Below are positions 41,043-49,201 of a DNA stretch of 64,000 nucleotides, piece after piece (positions within the stretch are counted from its first letter, which is position 1; each line of letters begins with the position of its first letter). This DNA is from Bradyrhizobium sp. AZCC 2262 (GTDB lineage: Bacteria; Pseudomonadota; Alphaproteobacteria; Rhizobiales; Xanthobacteraceae). The position numbers and the translations under genes were made by a program. The notes beneath the pieces are model-generated. The model ran no database searches, was not told the DNA's origin, and saw only the letters and a program-made list of their open reading frames with translations. The DNA lies in assembly GCF_036924535.1 (NCBI RefSeq), contig NZ_JAZHRT010000001.1, forward strand, positions 9,411,968-9,475,967, written 5' to 3'.

Positions 41043-42665
41043 CTATTTCTCGCGCGCAACTACCGGACACGCCTCGATCGCCGTCCCCGGCCACGCGCCT
41101 TCGATTTCGACGCAGGGTCGGGAAGCATCGACGCGCAAGCCATATCGCTCCAGCAAAGGTTCGCGGATCGGCTTGCCGCGCGTGTGCAATCCCCACGCGC
41201 CGCCCGGCGGCGGATCTTGCAACGCGGTGCGAATGCGGCGGTCGAACTTGCCGTCGGGCATGATCGGCAGGGCAATGTCGGCGATCTGATAGAACCGCGA
41301 CTGTGGTGGTAGAAGCGGGGCGATATAGGCCAGCGGCTTGTCGAGAAGAAGATAGATCGCGGGCTGCTCAAGCGATTTGGAGATCGTCGGGTTGTACGTA
41401 TTGGACCAGGGGCGGCGGAACCAGTCTCCCGGTTGCGACCACAGCGCGATGGCCAGGGCAACAGCAAGCATCACCGCATTCATGCGCACCGGAGATGTGC
41501 CAGTCGAGGCAGATCCGGGCGTAGCGGCGATGCAGCGATGGGCCAGCAGGACGATCAAGGGTGCGCACAACAGCTCCAGCACGATCGCGTAGCGCTGGAT
41601 CGAAAACACGGCGAGCCATGCCGCATAGGAGACGGCGAAGAACAGCAGGAACTGGGTATCGCGGCGCGTGAAGATATCGGTGCGTGTGACGAGGCCTCGG
41701 CCGATGCCGAGCACGATCAACACGGTTGCGACCGCAAACCGCGCGTCGCGAAACGGATATTCCGAGCTCCTGTTGTCGCCGACCAGCCAATAGAAGGGAT
41801 ACGCCAGGGCGTCCAGCATACCCCGGGGCAGGAATTGCCAGTCCATGATGTTCATCGGGGCCAATTCCCGGGACTGGAAGACGGCGTTGAAGAGCGGGAA
41901 AATCGGATTGCCCAGCTCGCGCCAGAGCATCAGCCCCCACGCGCCACCCGTGGCCAACGCGCCGAGCGCGCCGCCAACACCGAGGCAGAGCGTTGCCAGC
42001 AGCGGCCGGCTGGCGGCAAGCACGGCGGCGGCGGCACCGATCGCATAGACCGCATTGGTCAATTTCAGCCCGACGGCCGCGCCGATCATGAGGCCTGCGA
42101 GAACGTAGCGTCCGTGATGCGATCCATTCGCCGACAGGATCAGGACACAGCCGGCCAGAATCGGAAGTGCGGTGAGAATGTCGGAGAAGCTCGTGCCCAC
42201 CTCCGAAAGCGTCATCGGCCCGACCGCGGCAATCAGGATCGATGCGCCGATCGCACTCGCCGTCGCCGCTTCCCGCAACAGGACGCGGACGAGAAAATAG
42301 ATCAGCAGCAAATTGAGGCCGTGCACCGCGCCGATGATCATCAGGCCGTAGGGCAGCGGCAGCAAATGGCGCAGATAATAAACCGGGAAATAGATGGTCG
42401 GATTGAAATAGGTCTGGAAGCCGGGCGGCAGCGCGTCAATGCCATAGCGGTCGTTGATGACCGCCCAGACATTGTACTCGTGGTAGTTCTGCCAATCCCA
42501 GTTGACGTCTTCGCCGACAAACCAGGTGTAGATCGCGCCGGCCAATAGCGAGCCGAGCGCGATGGCCATCGGCACCAGGACGTTGGTTTGAAGAAGCGGC
42601 GTTTGCCAGGCCCGGTCCGCGCGCCTTGCTGCATCCATGTCGGCAACGTCAGCGGCGTGTGTCAC
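41043..42665 (-). CDS. GT-C-like multi-spanning membrane protein
   Basis: This 540-residue protein has about ten to twelve transmembrane helices. Between the first and second helix is a conserved-looking loop, VGEDVNWDWQNYHEYNVWAVINDRYGIDALPPGFQTYFNP, in two blocks around NYHEY, with acidic residues in the place where GT-C glycosyltransferases keep catalytic Asp. A periplasmic C-terminal part of about 110 residues follows the last helix. It probably uses a polyprenyl-phosphate sugar donor. The GTG at 42665 has GGGGAA five bases upstream; an ATG at 42638 is an alternative. It is divergent from a second GT-C-like gene. Confidence 0.65.
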   Translation of the reverse strand: MTHAADVADMDAARRADRAWQTPLLQTNVLVPMAIALGSLLAGAIYTWFVGEDVNWDWQNYHEYNVWAVINDRYGIDALPPGFQTYFNPTIYFPVYYLRHLLPLPYGLMIIGAVHGLNLLLIYFLVRVLLREAATASAIGASILIAAVGPMTLSEVGTSFSDILTALPILAGCVLILSANGSHHGRYVLAGLMIGAAVGLKLTNAVYAIGAAAAVLAASRPLLATLCLGVGGALGALATGGAWGLMLWRELGNPIFPLFNAVFQSRELAPMNIMDWQFLPRGMLDALAYPFYWLVGDNRSSEYPFRDARFAVATVLIVLGIGRGLVTRTDIFTRRDTQFLLFFAVSYAAWLAVFSIQRYAIVLELLCAPLIVLLAHRCIAATPGSASTGTSPVRMNAVMLAVALAIALWSQPGDWFRRPWSNTYNPTISKSLEQPAIYLLLDKPLAYIAPLLPPQSRFYQIADIALPIMPDGKFDRRIRTALQDPPPGGAWGLHTRGKPIREPLLERYGLRVDASRPCVEIEGAWPGTAIEACPVVAREK

Positions 42666-42844
42666 GCTTGTTCCCCGTGCGTCGCCCCAGGCGATCTGGA
42701 ATTGGGCGCGATAGACACCTCTAGGATGCCGGCTTTAAGGATTCGTGAATGTTTCGCCGTGCATCGATACGCGCCGGATCGTTTGCAAATCGCGCGTTAA
42801 CGCTCATTCGCTAGCGTCGCACAGCTCCCTTGCAGGATAGGCCC

Positions 42845-44359
42845 ATGATCTCGGAGTTCGACACCGCTTCCCTCCGCTCGCCGTCAGGTACGGCGGGGCG
42901 GGACGGGCTGGCGCCGATGCCGCTGCTTCTGACCGGGCTGGTGTTCCTCGTCGCCATCCTGCTACGGCAGGCCGTTCCGCTCAATACCGATGTGAGCTGG
43001 CTGCTGGTGGTGTGCGAACGCATGCTGGATGGTCGGCATCTCTATCGCGATATCATCGAGATCAACCCGCCGATGGCGGCCTTCGCCTATCTGCCGGGCG
43101 TGGCGCTGGCGCGCATTCTCGGCGTCGATCCGCGGCATGTGATCGATGCCCAGCTTCTGCTGCTCGCGGCGGCCTCCCTGTTCGCGGTGTCACGCATCCT
43201 GCGTCTGTCGCCGTCGCTGTCTGGATTGAACTGGGGTCCGCTGGTGATCTGGGCCGCGGCCGTGGTGACGGTGCTGCCGATGCATGTCTTCGCCCAGCGC
43301 GAACACATGGCAATGCTCACCTTTCTTCCCGCGCTCGCCGTCTACGCGCTGCGCAGCAACCGCGAACCGGTGCCGCTATGGGCAATTCTGATCGCAGGCG
43401 TGGGCGCCGGCATCACGCTCGCCTTCAAGCCGTTCTTCACGGTGCCGGCGGCATTCTGCATCCTGTTCGCCGCCATCCGTTCACGCTCCTGGCTCGCGCT
43501 GTTTGCGCCGGAGAACATCATCACGGCCGTGCTGGTGACAATAGTCAGTGTCAGCACGTACATCTTTTACCCCGAATATTTCACGGTCACCTATCCGCTT
43601 GTTCGCGACACCTACCTGTCGTGGTCGATGCCGGCCTCGGCCATCTTCCTGAACGACGCCACGCTGGTCTTCGCGATCGCGATGGTTTCGGTGCTGCTGG
43701 CACGGCAGAACCGAACGTCCGACCCGCTGTTGCTGGTCACGGTGCTGGCCGCCGCAGGATTTGCCATCTCGTTCTTCCTGCAGCGGCGCGGCTGGGCCTA
43801 TCATTCCTATCCGATGGTCGCGGTGGCGTTGCTTGCGATGGGCTATGCGCTGACAGCAGCCCCGGGATCGCGCTCGCGCCGCGGTGAAGCCCTTTCAGCG
43901 TTCGTGCTGGCGGTGACCTTCATCGTCGGCATGCAGTGGTTCTATGCCGGAGTCTATGTCGGCCCGGTCAGGCAAGCTGTCGAGGGCCTCAAGCCGCATC
44001 CCCGGATACTGGTGCTGAGCGGGGAGGCCGCCATCGGTCACCCGCTGGTGCGGGATCTCAACGGCGTCTGGGTTTCCCGCCAGGAAAATCTCTGGATCCG
44101 CGAGTTCGTGCGGCTGACGCGCGAAAGGACCTCTGTCGATGCGGCGACCGATGCCAAGCTGAACGATTATCTGGCACTCGAGCGCAAATGGCTGATCGAG
44201 GATTTCAAAAAGCTGCCGCCTGACCTCGTCCTGGTCGACAATCTGCGCAATGATTGGGGCGCCTGGGCGCGCGCCGACGCCGAAGTGTCGCAGCTCCTCA
44301 AGCCCTACACGCTCGTGCGTTCGGTCGAAGGGATCGACATCCTGCGCCGGAACGAATAG
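42845..44359 (+). CDS. GT-C-like (GT39/PMT-superfamily-type) membrane glycosyltransferase
   Basis: This protein of about 504 residues has roughly ten transmembrane helices. The first periplasmic loop contains NTDVSWLLVVCERMLDGRHLYRDIIEINPPM across two segments, with the D and E residues and the NPP motif seen in GT-C enzymes such as ArnT-like and PMT-like proteins. A soluble C-terminal domain follows at about 385-504. The ATG at 42845 is preceded by AGGATAGG. It ends 14 bases from the convergent methyltransferase gene. With its divergent neighbour it suggests transfer of a lipid-linked sugar to an envelope acceptor. Confidence 0.68.
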   Translation: MISEFDTASLRSPSGTAGRDGLAPMPLLLTGLVFLVAILLRQAVPLNTDVSWLLVVCERMLDGRHLYRDIIEINPPMAAFAYLPGVALARILGVDPRHVIDAQLLLLAAASLFAVSRILRLSPSLSGLNWGPLVIWAAAVVTVLPMHVFAQREHMAMLTFLPALAVYALRSNREPVPLWAILIAGVGAGITLAFKPFFTVPAAFCILFAAIRSRSWLALFAPENIITAVLVTIVSVSTYIFYPEYFTVTYPLVRDTYLSWSMPASAIFLNDATLVFAIAMVSVLLARQNRTSDPLLLVTVLAAAGFAISFFLQRRGWAYHSYPMVAVALLAMGYALTAAPGSRSRRGEALSAFVLAVTFIVGMQWFYAGVYVGPVRQAVEGLKPHPRILVLSGEAAIGHPLVRDLNGVWVSRQENLWIREFVRLTRERTSVDAATDAKLNDYLALERKWLIEDFKKLPPDLVLVDNLRNDWGAWARADAEVSQLLKPYTLVRSVEGIDILRRNE

Positions 44360-44373
44360 CCGCTTTGCGGCAG

Positions 44374-44973
44374 CTATTTCTGCGAGACGCCGATGATGAA
44401 CGTGTAAGGCACGCGCGAATAGTCGTCGCGAATGGCGAGGTTCACTTTTCCGAAGGCGCGCCGAAGCACCTGATCGTAGCCGTCCCGGTCACGGACGAAC
44501 TCGCCGCGATCGTTGTCGAGCAGCCATTTGGCGATGCGCGACTGGCCCTCGCGGTAGCAGCCGTCGAGGGTGAACAGAACGCCGTCACTCCTGAGGACGT
44601 CGCGGATGTCGGCGAGCGTGGCCTGCAGGTCGTCATCAGCGATGTGATGCAGCACGCCGTTCATCATGACGACGTCGGCGCCGGCGAATTCGCGGGCGGC
44701 TGCGGCATCGAAATGGCGGCAATGAAACGTGCCGAGATGGCCAAACGAGCGCCTCGCATAGGCGATATAGGCCTCGTCGATATCGAAGCCGGTATATTCG
44801 ATACCATCAGGCAGATGGCGCAGGATATGGCCGGGCCCGCATCCGATATCGATCACCCGCATTCCCGGCCGCAGCGCCAGGTAATCGGCGATCGCCTTGA
44901 CGCGGGCGCCGAAGAAGCCGCCGGCATTCTGGTAGGCCTGATAGAGCGCAGGATGGCTCAGGATCGCTTTCAT
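44374..44973 (-). CDS. class I SAM-dependent methyltransferase
   Basis: This protein of about 199 residues has SAM motif I MRVIDIGCGPGHILRHLP, acidic motif II EYTGFDIDEAYIAYA, and NGVLHHIADDDLQATLADI as the post-motif region, which marks the UbiE/small-molecule class. The N-terminus HPALYQAYQNAGGFFGARVKAI is helical. The ATG overlaps the stop of the glycosyltransferase gene by one base (TGATG), so it acts in the same pathway, possibly methylating the sugar or lipid. The longer open frame to 45234 overlaps that gene and is rejected. Confidence 0.85.
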   Translation of the reverse strand: MKAILSHPALYQAYQNAGGFFGARVKAIADYLALRPGMRVIDIGCGPGHILRHLPDGIEYTGFDIDEAYIAYARRSFGHLGTFHCRHFDAAAAREFAGADVVMMNGVLHHIADDDLQATLADIRDVLRSDGVLFTLDGCYREGQSRIAKWLLDNDRGEFVRDRDGYDQVLRRAFGKVNLAIRDDYSRVPYTFIIGVSQK

Positions 44974-46052
44974 CACGAGGCCTCGTCGTAGGCGTGGCTG
45001 CGCGCTTTCGGTCCCGACTGGGCCAGCAGGGTGTTGAACGCTGTCGTTTCCATGTCGCTCTCGCCGTCGGCCGCGCTGTGCGGCAGCCGTCCACGCCGGT
45101 GAATATGCGAGATCACGAACAGCGGGCGGTTCTTCGACTGGATGTAGATGCGGCCGATATATTCCCCGATCAGCCCCAGCACGAGAAGCTGGACCGAGGA
45201 GATCATGACGACCAATAGCGTCAGACTGGTCCATCCGGGCACGGTGCCTGACAGGATCCAGCTGATCACCGCGCCAATGCCGACGAAGGTGAGAACGGCG
45301 GTCAGCAGCGCGCCGACATAGGTTGCGATCCGCAGCGGCACCATTGAGAAGCTGATCAGCGCGTCGCCCGCAAAGCTGATCATCTTCGCCAGCGGATATT
45401 TGGTCGAGCCGGCGTAACGCGGTTTGCGGTCGTATTCATAGGCGACCTGCTTGTAGCCGAGCCATGCCACCATGCCGCGGATGAAGCGGTCATGCTCCGG
45501 CATCTGCACCAGCTGGTCGGAAATGCGCCGGCTCATCAGCCGGAAATCGCCGGTGTCCACCGGGATATGGACCCGCGTGATCCGCGCGAGCAGGCGGTAG
45601 AAGGCCTCGGCCGATTTCTTCTTGAAGCGGGTTTCGCCGGCGCGGCTGCGCCGCAGGCCATAGACGACGTCGGCGCTTTCCCGCGCCATCATCTCGTACA
45701 TCGGCGTCAGCAGTTCGGGCGGATCCTGCAGGTCGGCGTCGATGACCAGCACGAGGTCGCCGCGCACCGTCGACAGCCCCGCGGTTAGCGCCAGTTGATG
45801 TCCGTGGTTGCGGGAGAGCCGTACCGCGACGACGTTGCGGTCTTCCGCCGAGAGCTGGTTGATCAGCTTCCAGGTGTCGTCGGTCGAGCCGTCATCGATC
45901 AGGATCAGCTCGAACCGCTGGCCGCACAGCGCACGCGCCGCGGCCGTCATATGATGGTGGAATTCGCGCAGGCCTTCCTCTTCGTTGTAGCAGGGTACAA
46001 CGATGGACAGAAACATCTTGCCGGGGCGTGGCGTCCCGTCCTGAATTTCCAT
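44973..46052 (-). CDS. family 2 glycosyltransferase, dolichol/undecaprenyl-phosphate sugar synthase type
   Basis: This protein of about 359 residues has a GT-A catalytic domain (SIVVPCYNEEEGLREF, ELILIDDGSTDDTW, LVIDADLQDPPELL, RLMSRR, DRFIRGMVAWLG) and two C-terminal transmembrane helices (about 248-275 and 283-310). This is the architecture of DPM1/GtrB/ArnC-like enzymes, which load a sugar onto a polyprenyl phosphate. A hydrophilic tail follows. Its product could feed the GT-C-like proteins next to it. The ATG at 46052 is chosen; the ATG at 46016 (MFLSIVVP) is also possible. Confidence 0.9.
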   Translation of the reverse strand: MEIQDGTPRPGKMFLSIVVPCYNEEEGLREFHHHMTAAARALCGQRFELILIDDGSTDDTWKLINQLSAEDRNVVAVRLSRNHGHQLALTAGLSTVRGDLVLVIDADLQDPPELLTPMYEMMARESADVVYGLRRSRAGETRFKKKSAEAFYRLLARITRVHIPVDTGDFRLMSRRISDQLVQMPEHDRFIRGMVAWLGYKQVAYEYDRKPRYAGSTKYPLAKMISFAGDALISFSMVPLRIATYVGALLTAVLTFVGIGAVISWILSGTVPGWTSLTLLVVMISSVQLLVLGLIGEYIGRIYIQSKNRPLFVISHIHRRGRLPHSAADGESDMETTAFNTLLAQSGPKARSHAYDEAS

Positions 46053-46287
46053 GGGTCTGGCGGCCTGTCCGGCAATGAATCGGTTCGAAGTTCTGCCTGC
46101 GATAATCAATGAAGCCCGGTTAATTGTTCATCAATTTTTAGAGCCGCGAGCGTACGATTCGTCGAAGCGCGCTGCGGCTGAATTAATCAAATGTTTAGGC
46201 GCTATCTAAACGTTGCGTCACGATGCACCGGCCCTTGTTCGCGGCAAGGGGGCGGGCCGGCGTCGTTCGGGAAGATGGATCGCTGAT

Positions 46288-46983
46288 ATGGACAAGGCCG
46301 AATTCGATCGCTTCGCCGACGCCTATTACGACCAGCATCGTGAGAACGTTGCGGTCACCGGCGAGGGCCCGGAATATTTCGCCGAATACAAGATCAGGCA
46401 GCTCCGGGCGATCGTCGAACGCGAGCAGATCGGCGTGTCGCGGATCTGCGACTTCGGCAGCGGGATCGGCAATTCCATTCCGTTCTTCCGAAAATACTTT
46501 CCCGATGCGGCGCTGACATCATCTGATGTCTCGGATCGCAGCCTCAGGCTCGGCAAGCAGCGTTATCCCGGAGACGGCACCTATGTTCTGATCGAGGGCA
46601 GCCGGATCCCCTGCGAAGCCGGCGCGTTCGATGTCGCATTCTCGGCCTGCGTGTTCCACCACATCCCCCACGAGGAGCATGTGACGTGGTTGAAGGAGTT
46701 GCACCGGATCACGCGTATCGGTGGCCTGATCGCGATCTTCGAGCACAATCCGCTGAACCCGCTCACGGTTCATGCGGTGAATACGTGTCCGTTCGACGAG
46801 AACGCCAAATTGATCTTTGCGCGCAGTCTGGCGAAGCGATTGAGCGCCGCGGGATGGGCATCGCCCCGCATTCAATACAATCTGTTTTTCCCGCGCAGCC
46901 TCGCCCGGCTGCGCCCGCTCGAAGCCAGCCTCGGCTGGCTTCCGTTCGGTGCGCAATATGTGGCCTTCGCGCGCAAGGCATAG
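46288..46983 (+). CDS. class I SAM-dependent methyltransferase
   Basis: This 231-residue enzyme has motif I ICDFGSGIGNSIPFF, motif II ALTSSDVSDRSLRLG, and CVFHHIPHEEHVTWLKELHRITRIGGLIAIFEHNP spread over two blocks, typical of methyltransferase type 11/12 proteins of polysaccharide loci. The N-terminal EFDRFADAYYDQHRENV matches that group. It is divergent from the glycosyltransferase gene across 235 bases. The ATG at 46288 is chosen because the conserved N-terminus begins there. Confidence 0.82.
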   Translation: MDKAEFDRFADAYYDQHRENVAVTGEGPEYFAEYKIRQLRAIVEREQIGVSRICDFGSGIGNSIPFFRKYFPDAALTSSDVSDRSLRLGKQRYPGDGTYVLIEGSRIPCEAGAFDVAFSACVFHHIPHEEHVTWLKELHRITRIGGLIAIFEHNPLNPLTVHAVNTCPFDENAKLIFARSLAKRLSAAGWASPRIQYNLFFPRSLARLRPLEASLGWLPFGAQYVAFARKA

Positions 46984-47000
46984 CCGCAATCGTGGCGGCC

Positions 47001-47981
47001 TTACTCCGGCTTGAGGCCGCCGGTGCGGACCACCTTGCCCCACTTCTCGGTTTCGCCTGCGATCAGTCTGCCGAAATCGGCCGCTGAGCCCGGCATCGGC
47101 TCGCCGCCAATGGCGGCAAGCTTCGCCTTCAAGCCGGGATCGGCGATCGCTACATTGATTTCCTTGTTGAGCTTGTCGACGATCTCGGCCGGCGTGTTTT
47201 TCGGGGCGGCGAAGCCGTACCACTGGCTGGCTTCATAGCCCGCCACGGTATCCGCCACCGTCGGAACCTCCGGGAGATCCGGCATACGCGCGGCCGTGGT
47301 CACCGCGAGCGCACGCAGCTTGCCGGTCTTGACGTACTCGGCGGTGCCCGGCGCGGCCGCGAACAGAATCTGCACCTGGCCGCCGAGCAAATCCGATAGC
47401 GCGGGCCCCTGGCCGCGATAGGGGACGTGGACCATGTCGACGCCGGCCATCATCTTGAACAACTCGCCCGCCATGTGCGGCGCGCTGCCGCTGCCGGCCG
47501 AGGCCATGTTGACCTTTCCGGGGTTGGCTTTGGCGTAAGTGATGAATTCGGCCAGCGTTTGCGCCGGCACCGAGGGGTGGACCAGCACCACCATCGGCAC
47601 CCGAATGACGCCGGCGACCGGCCCGATATCGCGGACGAAATTGAAGCTGAGCTTTTCGTAGAGCGAGGCGTTCACCGCATTCGGGACGGTTGCCAGCAGC
47701 AGCGTGTAGCCGTCAGGTGCCGCGTTCACGACCGCCTCGGTGCCGATATTGCCGCCGGCGCCGGTGCGGTTCTCGACCACGAAGGGTTGTCCGAGGTGAT
47801 CGGCCAGCCACTGGCCGATCAGGCGCGCGGTAATGTCGACGCCGCCGCCGGCGGCGAAGCCCGCGACGATTTTCGTCGGCCGCGTCGGATAATCGAGCGC
47901 GGACGCCAGTTGCGGCAAGGCGGGCATAGCTATGAGTGCGCCGGCGAGTTTGAGGAAATTCCGGCGAAGAAGAAGTTTCAT
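47001..47981 (-). CDS. Bug-type (tripartite tricarboxylate transporter) substrate-binding protein
   Basis: This 326-residue periplasmic binding protein has a twin-arginine signal, LLRRNFLKLAGALIAMPAL, cleaved near residue 28 (ASA-L). Family motifs are YPTRPTKIVAGFAAGGGVDITARL, VVENRTGAGGNIGTEAVVNAAPDGYTLL, HVPYRGQGPALSDLLGG and KIRALAVTT-like KLRALAVTT. Ligands of the family are carboxylates such as tricarboxylates, aromatic acids or amino acids, and the one here is unknown. No membrane components (TctA/TctB) are adjacent. The Tat signal is less usual than a Sec signal in this family. Confidence 0.92.
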   Translation of the reverse strand: MKLLLRRNFLKLAGALIAMPALPQLASALDYPTRPTKIVAGFAAGGGVDITARLIGQWLADHLGQPFVVENRTGAGGNIGTEAVVNAAPDGYTLLLATVPNAVNASLYEKLSFNFVRDIGPVAGVIRVPMVVLVHPSVPAQTLAEFITYAKANPGKVNMASAGSGSAPHMAGELFKMMAGVDMVHVPYRGQGPALSDLLGGQVQILFAAAPGTAEYVKTGKLRALAVTTAARMPDLPEVPTVADTVAGYEASQWYGFAAPKNTPAEIVDKLNKEINVAIADPGLKAKLAAIGGEPMPGSAADFGRLIAGETEKWGKVVRTGGLKPE

Positions 47982-48171
47982 GTCGAGCGCCCCCCTGTTG
48001 ACAGAAGCCTATCCCAATTGCGGCGGCCCGAGTAAAGGCCATCAGCGGATCACGCGCGTGCGCCCTGTTCCGGCGGCATGGGGACATGCCGATTCCCCAT
48101 GCCAAAGATGCTTGCTGACGCCCCGGCGTTGGTCATATTCTCAAGGCAGGTCGTCCATTCCGGTCGGCCGA

Positions 48172-48316
48172 TGTTCTCAGGGCGGGGTGAAAATCCCCAC
48201 CGGCGGTAAGGGTGACGTAGCCCAAGCCCGCGAGCGCCTTCTTTTCTCCCGAGAAGAAGGGTCAGCAGATTCGGTGTGATTCCGAAGCCGACGGTTACAG
48301 TCCGGATGAAAGAGAA
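48172..48316 (+). ncRNA. FMN riboswitch (RFN element) upstream of ribH
   Basis: The conserved blocks of the FMN aptamer are all present in order: TTCTCAGGGCGGGGTGAAAA, TCCCCACCGGCGGTA, AGCCCGCGAGCGC, GTCAGCAGATTCGGTGTGA, TTCCGAAGCCGACGGTTACA and GTCCGGATGAAAGAGA, where the last block closes the basal stem with the first. It ends 83 bases before ribH. FMN binding should lower ribH expression, either by terminating transcription or by hiding the ribosome-binding site. I could not assign a clear terminator, so translational control is more likely. Confidence 0.97.
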
Positions 48317-48399
48317 CGGTTTGCGGCGGCCTTCGCGCGTTTGCGTGTGGGCTGACGTCGTTCCGTATGCCCTGATTCTGGTCCTGAAAGAGGAAAGCC

Positions 48400-48984
48400 A
48401 TGAATCAGATGTTGCAAGAGACTGAAGTCCAATCCCAACCCCAAACGGTCGACGCGAGTGGCGTTCCCGACGTCCCCGAGCGTCCACCGGCGCCTGTGCA
48501 TCCGCGCTTCGTCAAGCCGCAGCGGGTCGCGTTCGTGCAGTCGTCCTGGCACCGCGACGTGGTCGAGGAATGCCGCATCGCGTTCCTCGAAGAGATCGAG
48601 GCGAGGCATATCTCGCGCGCGCAGGTCGATCTGTTCGAGGTGCCGGGTTCGTTCGAGATACCCCTGCATGCGCAACTGCTCGCCAAGACGCGGCGCTACA
48701 CCGCGATCGTGGCCGCCGGCCTCGTGGTCGACGGCGGTATCTACCGCCACGAATTCGTCGCCGACACCGTGATCAAGGCGCTGATGGATGTGCAGCTCAA
48801 GACCGAGGTGCCGGTATTCTCCGCGGTGCTGACGCCGCAGCAATTCCATGACAGCGCCGTGCACCACGATTTCTTCCGTAAACATTTCGTCATCAAGGGC
48901 ATCGAGGTCGCGGAAGCCTGCGCCAGCACGCTGCACAGTCTGGAGCGGCTGCGCGGACAGGTGGCTGCGGGGATCGTAGGGTAG
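48400..48984 (+). CDS. ribH: 6,7-dimethyl-8-ribityllumazine synthase, type II (RibH2-like)
   Basis: This 194-residue enzyme condenses 5-amino-6-ribitylaminouracil with dihydroxybutanone phosphate to give the riboflavin precursor. VAFVQSSWHRDVVEE, EVPGSFEIPLHAQLLA, VDGGIYRHEFVADTVI and LTPQQFHDSAVHHDFFRKHF match the decameric type II enzyme of Brucella rather than the icosahedral type I. About 40 extra residues (Gln/Pro/Val-rich) precede the core. AGAGGAAAG lies upstream of the ATG. Control is by the FMN riboswitch at 48172. Confidence 0.94.
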   Translation: MNQMLQETEVQSQPQTVDASGVPDVPERPPAPVHPRFVKPQRVAFVQSSWHRDVVEECRIAFLEEIEARHISRAQVDLFEVPGSFEIPLHAQLLAKTRRYTAIVAAGLVVDGGIYRHEFVADTVIKALMDVQLKTEVPVFSAVLTPQQFHDSAVHHDFFRKHFVIKGIEVAEACASTLHSLERLRGQVAAGIVG

Positions 48985-48995
48985 GCGAAAAGAAC

Positions 48996-49083
48996 CGTAG
49001 GATGGGTAGAGCGCAAGCGAAAGCCATCACCTCGCCTCGCCGGAAGCTATTGATGGGTTTCGCTGCGCTCTACCCATCCTACG
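48996..49083. repeat. palindromic intergenic repeat, family C copy 1
   Basis: The left arm CGTAGGATGGGTAGAGCGCA continues AGCGAAAGCCATCA; the right arm begins TGATGGGTTTCGCTG and ends ACCCATCCTACG. The stem is about 33 bp with few mismatches and a 21-base loop. A related element is at 59927-60015. It lies 12 bases after the ribH stop and could end its transcript. Confidence 0.75.
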
Positions 49084-49201
49084 GGCTGACGGCGGTTGTG
49101 AGGCGCCCCTCACAATCGGCTGATTGTCATTTCCGATGCGCGACCTATAAACTCGGCGGCGGGAGGAGGCACGTCCGTGGAGACGGGCGGCCGAGACGAT
49201 C

